Shown: in pieces, positions 42,465 through 53,699 of the stretch
Numbering within the stretch: position 1 is the stretch's first letter
Layout of the letters: each line of letters begins with the position of its first letter
Source of the DNA: Acanthochromis polyacanthus
Taxonomy: Eukaryota; Chordata; Actinopteri; Pomacentridae
NCBI RefSeq assembly: GCF_021347895.1
Contig: NC_067132.1
Span: 5,583,768-5,647,767, forward strand
Direction of reading: 5' to 3'
Length of the DNA stretch: 64,000 nt
Made by a program: the position numbers and the translations under genes
The notes under the pieces: generated by a model
Seen by the model: only the letters and a program-made list of their open reading frames with translations
Told to the model about the DNA's origin: nothing
The model's database searches: none

Positions 42465-42790
42465 AAGAAGATCCCGGTTCAAATCCCGGCCTGGGCCTGG
42501 GATCTTTCTGCATGGAGTTTGCATGTTCTCCCTGTGCATGCGTGGGTTTTCTCCGGGTACTCCGGCTTCCTCCCACAGTCCAAAAACATGCTGAGGTTAA
42601 TTGGTTACTCTAAATTGCCCGTAGGTGTGAATGTGAGTGTGATTGTGTGTCTGTATATGTAGCCCTGTGACAGACTGGTGACCTGTCCAGGGTGTCCCCT
42701 GCCTTCACCTGAGTCAGCTGGGAAAGACTCCAGCACCCCCCATGACCCTAGTGAGGATAAAGTGGTGTATAGATAATGGATGGATGGATG
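42465..42790 (+). mobile_element. Dispersed SINE/LINE-tail type repeat with gatggatg tail
   Basis: It contains a pol III B-box-like word ggttcaaatcc (42476-42486), then sequence I recall as very common in fish genomes (gcatggagtttgcatgttctccctgtg, ctccggcttcctcccacagtcc, ctctaaattgcccgtaggtg). It ends in gataatggatggatggatg. The B-box suggests a tRNA-derived head; the body and tail suggest a partner LINE 3' end. No A-box was identified. Confidence 0.65.
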
Positions 42791-43374
42791 TTTTGCTATA
42801 ATTGTGTTCATGGGAAAGTGTGCAATAGTGTTGCATCTTGCATGTGTTGTGTAATATTTCACAGTAACACAACAGAGCAAAAGCCCTGTGTCGTCTGAGA
42901 TGTTCTGTCTCCAGTTGGTGGGTAAATATTTTGTGGTTGTGCAAAACATGTACTCTGTTTGGAAAAGCTTATTATTCAGTTTTAACAATAATTTTGTAGT
43001 GATTAAAAAAATAAAGTGTGAGTTCCTGTATTAAAAGTCAGCTGTTTAAGTTTAAAATGAGACATCAAATAACTGAATTATTCCTATTCATGTTTTATGT
43101 TTGTTTTCTTCCATACGCTTACACTTTCTTTTGAGGCCATGTGCATTTAACCAACAAATCCTAAAATCCCAGTCATGCATAATAAGTATTACAACAGTTT
43201 AAATAAACTTTATTTTCTCACCAACCAGATTTCTGTTATGCATTCACACAGAACAGGGCATTGGACACATTGTGTGACTCTTCTTTTGCACAAAATGAAT
43301 CAATGATGTGCCGCCTACTTCAGCAGAGAGGTTCAGGATGTTACAATGAAGACTTGTGAGGAATATAAACATTT
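42791..43374. other. Non-genic stretch
   Basis: No gene is seen; AT-rich. Confidence 0.45.
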
Positions 43375-43524
43375 ACTATGGGGAGAAATGCTAATGTAGC
43401 CACAAGGGGACACAAGCCAGTGTCTTATTGTGCCGGTCCCAAACCCGGATAAATACGGGCTTGGGACGTATTTATCCGGAGTTTTACGTCGGGCATCCGA
43501 CGTAAAACTTTGGCCAAATCAAAC

Positions 43525-45779
43525 ATGCGAATCAAATGTACGACTTCCATACCGGATCGGTCGAGGCCCAGGTTAACAACGACCGCCATCGGTGCTGTCG
43601 ACCTACAGGGTGCCGGTGGAAAATGGACGACTGTTGGTCGAAGAAGGAGGGGAGGAAGGTGTGTTCATAGGAAGAGAGAGAGGAGGAACACCAAGAGTCT
43701 AGGACTGAGAGTAGGGACTTTGAATGTTGGAACTATGACAGGAAAAGGTAGAGAGCTGTTTGACATGATGCAGAGGAGGAAGGTGGACATACTGTGTGTC
43801 CAGGAGATCAGGTGGAAAGGTAGTAAAGCTAGAAGTTTAGGAGCAGGATTCAAGTTGTTCTACCATGGTGTAGATAGGAAGAGAAATGGAGTAGGAGTTA
43901 TCTTGAAGGAGGAGTTTGTTAGGAATGTCCTGGAGGTAAAAGAGTGTCAGATCGAGTGATGAGCCTGAAGCTAGAAATCGAAGGTGTGATGTTCAATGTT
44001 GTTAGTGGGTATGCTCCACAGGTAGGATGTGAGCTGGAGGAGAAGGAGAAATTCTGGTTGGACCTTGATGAAGTGATGCAGAGCATCCCTAGAAGTGAGA
44101 GAGTTGTCATTGGTGCAGACTTCCATGGACATGTTGGTGCAGGAAACAGAGATGATGAGGAGGTCATGGGCAGGTTTGGTATCCAGGAGAGGAACGCAGA
44201 AGGACAGATGGTGGTTGACTTTGCAGAAAGGATGGAAATGGCTGTAGTGAATACTTTCTTCCAGAAGAGGCAGGGACATAGGGTGACCTATAAGAGTGGA
44301 AGTAGGAGCACACAGGTAGACTACATCTTGTGTAGACGGTGTAATCTGAAGGAGATCAGTGACTGCAAAGTAGTGGTAGGTGAGAGTGTAGCCAGACAGC
44401 ATAGGATGGTGGTGTGTAGGATGACCCTGGTGGTGAAGAAGATGAAGAGGGCAAAGGCAGAGCAGAGGACCAAATGGTGGAAGCTGAAAAAGGAAGAGTG
44501 TTGTATGACTTTCAGGAAAGAGTTGAGGCAGACTTTGGATGGTCAGGAGGTGCTTCCAGATGACTGGACAACTACAGCAAATGTGATCAGGGAGACAGGT
44601 CGGAGAGTACTTGGTGTGTCATCTGGAAGGAAAGGAGATAAGGAGACTTGGTGGTGGAATGAGGAGGTGCAGGAGTGGATCCAGAGAAAGAGGTTAGCTA
44701 AGAAGAAATGGGACACTGAGAGGACTGAAGAGAGTAGACAGGAGTACAGGGAGATGCAGCTTAAGGTGAAAGTAGAGGTGGCAAAGGCCAAACAAGGGGC
44801 TTACGATGACTTGTATTCTAGGTTGGACAGTAAGGAGGGAGAGACTGATCTGTACAGGTTGGCAAGGCAGAGAGACAGAGATGGGAAGGACGTGCAGCAG
44901 GTTAGGGTGATAAAGGATAAGGATGGAAGTGTGTTGACAGGTGCCAATAGTGTGATGGGAAGATGGAAAGAGTACTTTGAAGAGTTGATGAACGAGGAAC
45001 ATGAGAGAGAACGAAGAGTAGAAGAGGTGACTGTTGTGGACCAGAAAGTAGCAAAGATTAGTAAGGATGAAGTGAGGAGGGCATTGAAGAGGATGAAGAG
45101 TGGAAAGGCACTTGGTCCTGATGATATACCTGTGGAGGTATGGAAGTGTCTCGGAGAGGTAGCAGTGGAGTTTCTGACTGGGTTGTTCAACAGGATCTTA
45201 GATAGTGAGAACATGCCCGAGGAATGGAGGAGAAGTGTGCTGGTGCCCATCTTTAAGAACAAGGGAGATGTGCAGAGTTGTGGCAACTACAGAGGAATAA
45301 AGCTGATGAGCCACACGATGAAGCTATGGGAAAGAGTAGTTGAAGCTAGACTAAGGGCAGAGGTGAACATCTGTGAGCAGCAGTATGGTTTCATGCCAAG
45401 AAAGAGTACAACAGATGCAATATTTGCTTTGAGGATGTTGATAGAGAAGTACAGAGAAGGTCAGAAGGAGCTGCATTGTGTCTTTGTAGACCTGGAGAAA
45501 GCTTCTGACAGGGTGCCCAGAGAGAAACTGTGGTTTTGTATGAGGAAGTCTGGAGTGGCAGAGAAGTATGTTAGAGTGGTGCAGGACATGTATGAGGACT
45601 GTAAGACAGTGGTGAGGTGTGCTGTAGGTGTGACAGAGGAGTTCAAGGTGGAGGTGGGACTACATCAGGGATCAGCTCTGAGCCCCTTCTTGTTTGCTAT
45701 GGTGATGGACAGGATGACAGACGAGGTTAGACTGAGTGAGGTTACAGGGAGAAGAGATCAAGAAGGTGGAGGATTTTAA
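43525..45779 (+). pseudogene. RTE ORF: endonuclease and N-terminal RT (frameshifted)
   Basis: First piece from ATG 43525: LRVGTLNVGTMTGKGRELFD, VDILCVQEIRW and NGVGVILKEE. A missing base near 43945 shifts the frame. The second piece reads VVSGYAPQVGCELEEKEKFW, VVIGADFHGHVG (the Asn of the usual DFNGH is His), TYKSGSRSTQVDYILCRR, NYRGIKLMSHTMKLWERVVE, QYGFMPRKSTTDAIFALRML, CVFVDLEKASDRVP and LHQGSALSPFLFAMVMDRMT. After DEVR the frame leaves RT and stops at 45779, because the FADD segment is deleted. Confidence 0.85.
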
Positions 45780-46326
45780 GTACTTAGGGTCAACAGTCCA
45801 GAGCAATGGAGAGTGTGGAAAAGAGGTGAAGAAGCGTGTACAGGCAGGCTGGAATGGCTGGAGAAAAGTATCAGGTGTGATGTGTGATAGAAGAGTTTCA
45901 GCTAAAATGAAAGGAAAGGTTTACAAAACTGTGGTGAGACCAGCCATGTTGTTTGGTCTGGAGACAGTGTCCCTGAGGAAAAGACAGGAGGCAGAGCTGG
46001 AGGTAGCAGAACTGAAGATGCTGAGGTTCTCTTTGGGAGTGACCAGGATGGATAGGATCAGGAATGAGTACATCAGAGGGACAGCACATGTTAGAGGCTT
46101 TGGAGATAAAGTCAGAGAGGCCAGACTGAGATGGTTCAGACATGTCCAGAGGAGAGAGAGGGAATATATTGGTAGAAGGATGCTGAGTTTCCCACTGCCA
46201 GGCAGGAGGCCTAGAGGAAGACCAAAGAGGAGGTTTATGGATGTGGTTAAAGAGGACATGAAGGTAGTTGGTGTGAGAGAAGAGGATGCAGCAGACAGGC
46301 AATTGATTCGCTGTGGCAACCCCTGA
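45740..46326 (+). pseudogene. RTE ORF: C-terminal part after the deletion
   Basis: Starts in a new frame at RLQGEEIKKVEDFKYLGSTV and runs through NGECGKEVKKRVQAGWNGW, KVYKTVVRPAMLFGLETV, ELKMLRFSLGVTRMDRIRNE, RLRWFRHVQRRERE and GRPKRRFMDVVKEDMKVVG to RCGNP and a stop. In related elements the FADD active site and roughly 50 more residues lie between DEVR and RLQGEE. Here they are missing. Confidence 0.85.
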
Positions 46327-46504
46327 AGGGAAAAGCCGAAAGGAAAAGAAGAAGACGACTATGGGGAGAAATGCTGCCACTGCAATGATACAACATAGGA
46401 ATACTGGTAAAAGGAAAAGAGATCTTAAATGTGAAACTTCATCCATTTAAACATAATACTCAACAAGTGTGTTTAAGTCAAGAACAAGACGACATGGTCA
46501 TCAA

Positions 46505-46782
46505 TATCCCCCGCCACATGTGATGTCTATGAGTCTATATCCAAAATAGCGATCAAGGGCCATAACTCTGTTAAATATTATCGCACAGGTCTCATTTTCG
46601 AACTTGATCAAGGTGTCCATGGTGTGAAGCTACACACTAAATTTGGTAATCCTAGCTGTAATAGTTTCCGAGAAAAGCTGTCCCCTTCATCTCGGACGCA
46701 CGGACGCACGGACGGACGGACGGACGGACGGACGGAGGCCAAACCTATATCCCCCTTTTCCACTTTGTGGAGGCGGGGGATA
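46505..46782. mobile_element. MITE-like element with TATCCCCCGCC inverted ends and (ACGG)n
   Basis: The left end tatcccccgcc (46505-46515) is the exact inverse of ggcgggggata (46772-46782). Inside is a (ggac)n run, 46696-46735. There is no coding capacity. The target duplication is unresolved. Confidence 0.55.
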
Positions 46783-48074
46783 ATAATCAATGTTTTTATC
46801 TACTGTATGCTCCATTAGCTTCAGTACCAGTAGTGTAAAATTCAGTTTTATTTGCTGTATATAGGGTCATCTCACAGCGCTTCACATCGTGAGGTTAAGA
46901 CCATCCAAATGTAAACAGAGAGCCCAAAGGTCCTTTAGATATAAACCCTTGGCTTTTCTTTCCATTCCCACTTTCTGTTCCACTTCACAGCCAGTGCCTC
47001 CATCAGCCTGCCTCTGCCATTTCATTTACAGACTTTCAGGAATCTCCCTCACTGATTCACCCAAACACAATCCACTCCCATTCACCTCCATTTAGGATCT
47101 CTTACCTTCCCTTTAAACCTCTGTCATCTGTGTTCTGCCATTTAGGACTCTAGCTTGTAACTATTTTATTAACTTTAATATTTCATATTATATCTATGCC
47201 ACTAAATGTCACTTTTTAATCTTTTGCACTTTTGGAAAACCTAAACATTTCATTGCAAAAATTAAATCAGCTGCATCCAAAGTCAGATCAGGCAGATTGC
47301 AAGTGAGCACACCATTAGATCAACACATCCAGCTTTGTTCACTCAGAGAGAGAGAGAAGAATTTCATCGGAGAAATGAAAGTTTCTTAATAAAGAACACA
47401 AAACTCCAATCGCTAAAAGTGCTGTTGAAAGAAGCCAGCCAGTCTTACGCCTCAGAGGACGAGTAGAATCTCTAAATCACTTCTCAGGAGGGGAAACAAG
47501 GCCAAGTGCTTAGAGTGGTTCTAAGACTGAGCAGCTTTTCACAGTGGGTGAAGGAAAAAGGCCTATTTACTCTTAAATCCAAGTCTCAGATTTGTGGCAG
47601 TAGCAGTGGGGTGCAGAATGAGTCCAAACTCACTTCAAAGTTTTACAAGAGCTATGTGAAGACCAGAGAAGAAGTGCTGACTGATGGACTGTCCTCCACA
47701 GTCACCGGACCTCAAACTTCCATGAATGATTAGTGGTGTTCAGTGGGGCATAAACTGATATGCATTTTATATAGAGATGTGTTGATTAATGACTGCTATA
47801 ACTGTTAGAGTTGCAGATCTGTACCAGGAGGTCACTGGTTCCTGTGGAATGTTCTCCTCTGCTATCCTCTCTACTGAGTAGAACCACAGATGTGTCCTGC
47901 TGAGAATTTTGCCCAGTAAGAAGCGATTTCCTTCAGTGAGATCCTCGATGGATAAAGACCCAGAAGTAAAAGAAGATGCAGCCGTCACATATACATCTAC
48001 ACACAAGTAAATTACAGAAATATTACGGTTATATCAATCATTAAATGATGCCACATCAAAAGGCTGTAATGCCC
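46783..48074. other. Non-genic stretch with a short LINE-tail-like word
   Basis: Near 46838-46915 'ttcagttttatttgctgtatatagggtcatctcacagcgcttcacatc' resembles a fish LINE 3' end. The rest shows no gene; short open frames lack domains. Confidence 0.4.

Positions 48075-48075
<1 letters not shown>

Positions 48076-48125
<50 letters not shown>
48076..48125. repeat. (TTTC)n microsatellite
   Basis: About twelve uninterrupted ctttctttc units. Confidence 0.95.
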
Positions 48126-50858
48126 CGCTGTGCCTCAAACACTCAGTCCGCAATCAGAAGCAGCAGCACTGCAGACCCTAAAGCCATGTTAGAAGTCAGG
48201 ACAGGGTGCATGTAGCTCTAATCCTCCAATTAATTCTCATTCCCCACAAGTGGAGGACCCCTGAGAGCTTCTTGACACTTCTATTAAAAAGTAAAAATGA
48301 AACACAGCATGAAGGTGAAGCAAGAGAGATCTCTTTCTTTAGATGATCTCCATAGAGAGCAAAGTTTTACAACACTTTGGGCAAATAGTAAAATTTTCTT
48401 TCTTCCATTTCTTATACGGGAAAAGAGCTCTTACTGAGAACAACACTGGGAGAATAACACAAAAAAGTGAAGTTCATCTTTGTGCCTGTCGTCATTCGCT
48501 TGTGGCCAACTTCTACTGAGTAAATGTAGGAAGCGTGTGTTTGACCACAAGCTTCCTGGGAACTGACAGAGCTGTCACTGACCTGCTTGCATTGCTGGTT
48601 GTGTAACAGCATTGAACATTTGGTTTTCTTCTGTTGCCATGGTGTCCATTGGCTGATGTCCCAGAAACCGGCAGGGTGAGAAAAATAAAACTGTCATAAA
48701 AGTGCAACAGCTACAGTTCTTCCAACGGCCACTTGAGGCTGTGTGAGTGAGTTCTCACAGAGCCTGTATATGTCCAACGATACAGCGTTAAAAAGCACGT
48801 TTACAGCCTCATGTATGTTTTGGTCTCTTCAACTAGTTTCTTGTGACTCATCTGAATAAACTGCATTGAGGTTAAAAGTGATGCAGAATTAAGTGTGATA
48901 TTTTTAGTGACAGATGAGTCCTGGTTTTAATGGTCCTCCATCTTTTTGCTCATATTTGGGTTAGCTTAGTGCCAGAAGTCCAAGAATTCCACTGTTGTGT
49001 TTATTTTTCTTGGCTTGTTGACATGAACTGTTAAAGTAGGAATGTGTGTGGTGCAGGATGTAGCAGCGTTTTTTTCAGCTCTTCCAGGCGATGGTTCACT
49101 CACTTCTTCATCTGAACTACACTGCCTGACAGCCTTGATGTCTTGTTCTGTATGACATGGAAATGTGGCTCCTGTATGTTTGTATCTCTCCTGGTCCCTA
49201 ACCCTTATTATTACAGACCCATGGCTATTAGGTTAATGCGATGAAGTGTGAAATCTTTGAATATTTCCCCTCTGTTTTCCTCCACATGCTGTCATTACTG
49301 TATGAAGTTTTCACTGAAGGGTTCACAGCACTGAGCGTAAGACAAAGATGGAAATTCAGCACTACTGTAAGACTCTCTCACATTTAAAGACGATCTCACT
49401 GGAATTGTGGTTTATTTGCACAAATATGGTTTATTAGTTTGCAACATGTGCAGCCTGGATGGTTGCACCACAGACACAGCATGATGAAACGTTAATTACA
49501 TGATGGCAGCCAAAGATGTGCAAAAGGGCTATAAACCTGACAACTCAGAGAAAACTCATTGATTACTGATTATGGGAATATTGGCTAAAGTTGCATAACC
49601 ACTTGTAAAACTTTTGCACTCAGCATGTCTTTTCGATTATACCAGCGAGATATTCCACAGCAAATGAATACAATCTTCTAGAATGCCACTTCTGAAATTT
49701 CAAAGACAAGGAGGCAAGGAGGAAAACAATCTGCACTGAAGAGTTCCATTCACAGTGAAGAAGACGTTCAAATCCAAGGAAAAGCTCAGACAAAGCATCA
49801 GACCCTCCACATCATGTGCAGGACAAACACACACTGAGGTGGAGTAGAACAGGTGATGTCCGCATCATTGGTGATATAAAGTTAAAGAAATATTTAATCT
49901 GAACCGTGAGGAAGATTCATCCTTTTTCTTTGTTAATTACTCTGCTAATGTAGCTAGCTCATGCTAGTTAGCATCTTACCTTGGAGTGAACTAAGGAGTT
50001 TTTGTTGATCTTCGGTGGATGGTGCTGTGAGTGAGTTCTCATCTTTTCTCGTGTTTTGCCTCCAGAAAAGCAGAAATTGTAAAACTCCATCTCGATGCAG
50101 AGCATAACTGAGTGTGATTTTTCAGGGGATCTCACTTTTTCATTTTTTTGTGGTCAGAAATGGCAGATAAACCATAAAAAACATGTATTATCCCTATCAG
50201 TGCGACCATTTGCAGGAGAGAAATGAGTGAGTCAGCTCCTTTGTTCTACTGTTGGTCTATCAGTATGCTGACTACAGAAAGGAAAAAATCAGTGGAGACG
50301 ACTCAGCACACACTGAGTGGGAAAATTTGTTCTTCTGTTTTGTTTAACAGCAGATTGCATTAAGGGAGTTCTTTCCTTTTTATTTTTTTGCTCATCTTTG
50401 CGTTAAAGTAAGTGAAGTTTCTGACATTGTGCCACTATACTGTGGAGGCCAGAACAGCATGCAGCCGTAGCTTTATTTAATAAAGAAGAATCGCCTTCAA
50501 GCAGGAATCACATGTCAACGATAGCCTCACTGGCAATATTTGAGAGTCCCTCCTAAAATGTACACAAATCATGTTTCACAAATCGTGTATCACTAAGACG
50601 TACCAAACTCCTGCTGGCTTACCTGAAGGTCGTACCTTGTTTTTGCTGTTTCACTGGAGGTCCATGTGCACCACTTTTCTCATTTAGTCTTTTCCTGAAT
50701 GTCAGACGGGTCTCGTGTGCCGAGTCATGGTTGCTAATGTGGGACTGAACAGTGGGAATGGACAGCTGCAACAGGTACGACAAAATGAAAAGTAGATTTG
50801 GCATCCCCTAGTAAAAAGACCTTCACAGAACATCCTGGTTGGTTCTCACCTATTCTGT
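48126..50858. other. Non-genic stretch
   Basis: 2.7 kb without a recognisable exon, RNA gene or transposon end. Confidence 0.45.
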
Positions 50859-51083
50859 GTTCACACTAGGGTTGCAAACTTTCTCACAACTAAATAAGGG
50901 ACAGGTGCACAGTGCCACTATGGTGTGAGCATGATGTGTGAGCACAGTGTATATTCATTTAGTGATTTAACAGGAAATTAAAAATGTGTATATTCCCTTT
51001 AATTTTTAACCTAAAATAATTTGGCCCTTTACATAAAAACAGGCAAAAAAATAAATAAATAAATGCAAAAAAACTCACCAAGT

Positions 51084-51230
51084 TTACTTTTTCCATGGAT
51101 ACTTTTTGCTGCCCTTGACTGACTCAAGCAGTTTTTTGTCCTTTTGCACAGCCAGAGAGAAGTCCTTACATGACATATCACAGTTCACAGATATTTGAAG
51201 TTCATTTTTGATCAGCTCTGTGCTGCACCC
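51084..51230 (-). pseudogene. Probable transposase C-terminal remnant
   Basis: An open minus-strand stretch of about 48 codons reads CSTELIKNELQISVNCD, MSCKDFSLAVQKDKKLLES and VKGSKKYPWKK, then a stop. The bases just upstream contain stops in this frame. It is too short for the usual ORF cut-off. Being inside a hAT-like element and ending near its terminus, it is most simply the last part of that element's protein. I cannot assign the family from sequence alone. Confidence 0.4.
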
Positions 51231-51535
51231 GTTTCTTGAAACAAAGTCCTATAACTAGCATACATCTGAATGACAGTGATCTAGAGAAGTTTATTTGTTT
51301 GTCACTGTGCAAAACATCCTCTCAACTCTCTATCGTAACTATCAGGTAGCGATACTCCTTCCTGTTCAGTGCCAAAGTTATTGATCTGCATCAGCAGCAC
51401 ATGCCTAATTGAATATTCATGAGATAAGCACGATCCAGCCGTTGCTGTTGATTATGCCCGGTAGTTGTTATTGACTGGATTCTGGAGTGTGGTCAGCTCC
51501 CAGAGTGTAGTGTGAGCTCTAGACCTATGTATTTG

Positions 51536-52096
51536 CAACCCGGTCTCACGGGGATTCGTGAAACTGTCACGTAAGTTTTAGTTTCGGTTTCGTGCGCACC
51601 AACACGATTTCGTCATGTTTTTTGTGCCGCTCACCACGAAATGTTTTTCGCTGTGGTAATCACATCTGAAAGTGGTTTATACCGGCGGATTCATGACGAT
51701 CTAAGCTGTCCATCGGCGTATACTGCTTGTGTGATTGCGTTTGCGGCCGCCGGCCGCCGGACATTCTTGAAATTCCTATGCAAATTGGTAAGTGTACCAC
51801 CAGCTTATGGTTAGGTTATGGTTATGGTTATGGTTAGGGTTATGGTTAGGGTTATGTTTAGGGACGATGTCATGCAAAATATAGCGTTGGATTCGCCACG
51901 GTTTTACATTAAAAATATAATATACACATTCTTTTGAAATACGTTCTGAGTGGCACGAAAAGTCCGCCGTTTAAAATACATTGGTGCGCATTTCGTGGTG
52001 AGCGGCACGAAAAACATGACGAAATCGTGTTGGTGCGCACGAAACCGAAACTAAAACTTACGTGACAGTTTCACGAATCCCCGTGAGATCGGGCTG
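51536..52096. mobile_element. 560-bp foldback element, copy 2, with 7-bp target duplication
   Basis: Nearly identical to 35588-36147. Flanked by GTATTTG on both sides (51529-51535 and 52097-52103). Same 107-bp inverted ends, GC block and GGTTATGG core. Small differences include accagcttatgg versus accgggttatgg. It is inserted in the hAT-like element. Confidence 0.87.
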
Positions 52097-52316
52097 GTAT
52101 TTGACGGTACTCTTGTGGTTCTGTAACGTTTTGATTACAAGCATATCTGCCGCTGTCTCAGCAGGCAGCATTTGGGAGTAGACGCGCTGTTACACCACAG
52201 TAATGGCGGGGCCCAAAAATACGGGACATTTGAGATCCCGTATGAGACAAATCAATTTAGCCCAATTTACCGGATGTCCTGGCTAATACGGGACAGTTGG
52301 CAACCCTAGTTCACAC

Positions 52317-53061
52317 TGACTTGGGTAAACTGTTTTCACTGATGAGACATCATGGCCTCATATGACCTGTGAAGATGTGATGTGGAATCTGACACCCAGA
52401 CAAAGCAGCAGATCCTAGAAGTCCTGGAATTTGCAAGTTGGAGCTTCAGTGGGTCAGAGTTGTTCTCCAGTTCATGGTGTGTTTCTCCTTGGACCACCAC
52501 CAGCAGAAACTTGTCACTGCTGACGAGGAGCAGACGAGCCGACAAGCTTTCAGTGTTACTCCAATGTGCTCATTTGGTCCTAACTGCCTGGTTCTCAACA
52601 AACTATCTCAAGTCTTGACACCTGCTCATTATACCCACAGCCAACACTTCACACGCACCAAGATAATCAGCTTCATCCAGTTCACGTGGTAGTGGTTTGA
52701 GTGACTGTTGACAGGATTTTGTTCATGGAGAGATCATCTATAATGAATAATAAAGATAAAAAATGAGACATTTCTGACCTTAACATGACAGGGGACAGTT
52801 ATTGTGTAATCATTCAGTCTAGCACCCCACCCACCACCAAAAACAACACTCAGTGTGACAAACCTTTAGTCACATATGTGGGGAAATAAGCACTATCTTG
52901 TATATGTATATATAATGTATATATAATATGCTGCTATCATAACTAAGACATCAGTTCACAATCAGCTGATAGAATAAACGAACAAACTGCATCAGGTCAC
53001 AAACTCATTTTCAAGGATCATGCCACAGGTAGCTATAAAAAAACAGACCAGTTAATCTCTG
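52317..53061. other. Non-genic stretch
   Basis: No gene is seen. It ends in a low-complexity tatata patch near 52900. Confidence 0.4.
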
Positions 53062-53431
53062 ACTGTTCCAAAGTCTGGGGTCATCCAGACAATTCCATGT
53101 TCTCCATGAAAACTCCCACTTTTATCCATGTGCTAACATAACTGCACAAGGGTTTTCTAATCATCAATGAGCCTTTCAGCACCATTAGCTAACACAACGT
53201 AGCATTAGAACACAGGAGTGATGGTTGCTGGAAATGTTCCTCTGTACCCCTATGGAGATATTCCATTAAAAATCAGATGTTTACAGCTACAATAGTCATT
53301 TACCACATTAGCAATGTCTACACTGGAATTATCATTCATTTAATGTGATCTTCATGGAAAAAATGCTTTTCTTTGAAAAATAAGGACATTTCTAAGTCAC
53401 TCCAAGCTTTTGAATGGTAGTGTAATAACAC
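53062..53431. mobile_element. Mariner/Tc1-type MITE
   Basis: The left end gttccaaagtctggggtca is an imperfect inverse of the right end tcactccaagcttttgaatggtagtgta. I recall this 370-bp repeat (…aataaggacatttctaagtgaccccaaacttttgaacggtagtgta) as widespread in fish. There is no transposase. Confidence 0.55.
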
Positions 53432-53585
53432 ACAGTAAAAATGTAGAAAAAATACAATGTAAAATATCATAAAAATAGAACAAAATAAAGTAACATATCA
53501 TAAAAATATACAGTAAAATACAATGAAAATATAGCAAAAATATAGTAAACTATAAAAATACAGTAAAAATATCATAAAAAATGCA

Positions 53586-53696
53586 CAGTGTCTACTCTGG
53601 ATTTATCATTCATTTAATGTTGTCTTCATGGAAAATGCATTTCTTTCAAAAATAAGGACATTTCTAAGTGATTCCAAACTTCTGAACGGCAGTGTA
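53586..53696. repeat. Second copy of the MITE's right end
   Basis: gtctactctggatttatcattcatttaatg ... aataaggacatttctaagtgattccaaac ... ggcagtgta repeats 53320-53431 in the same direction after an A-rich spacer of aaaatata words. It is either a partial tandem duplication or a second truncated insertion. Confidence 0.65.
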
Positions 53697-53699
53697 TTT

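Larger units (their letters stand above)
43393..46357 (+). mobile_element. RTE-clade LINE with 18-bp target duplication
   Basis: Flanked by an exact 18-bp duplication, ACTATGGGGAGAAATGCT (43375-43392 and 46358-46375). It contains one endonuclease-RT ORF broken by a 1-nt frameshift near 43945 and by an internal deletion near 45735. The 3' end is an A/G-rich run (gccgaaaggaaaagaagaagac). The insertion is full length at both borders, but the RT catalytic motif has been deleted, so this copy is dead. Confidence 0.88.
50867..52308 (-). mobile_element. hAT-like DNA element with 8-bp target duplication
   Basis: Flanked by GTTCACAC (50859-50866 and 52309-52316). The termini are tagggttgc on the left and gcaaccc ta on the right, an inverted pair; further in are words like aataagggacagg versus aatacgggacag. 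An 8-bp duplication with TAGGG-type ends fits hAT. It carries a minus-strand protein remnant and a nested copy of the 560-bp foldback element (51536-52096), so the original element was about 870-880 bp. Confidence 0.75.

Noticed and set aside
42470..42500. tRNA gene suggested by the ggttcaaatcc word
   Set aside because: No cloverleaf or A-box could be built; it is followed by a dispersed repeat body.
52382..52692. 78- and 84-aa ORFs after the hAT-like element
   Set aside because: No recognisable domain or exon borders; two frames are open over the same stretch.
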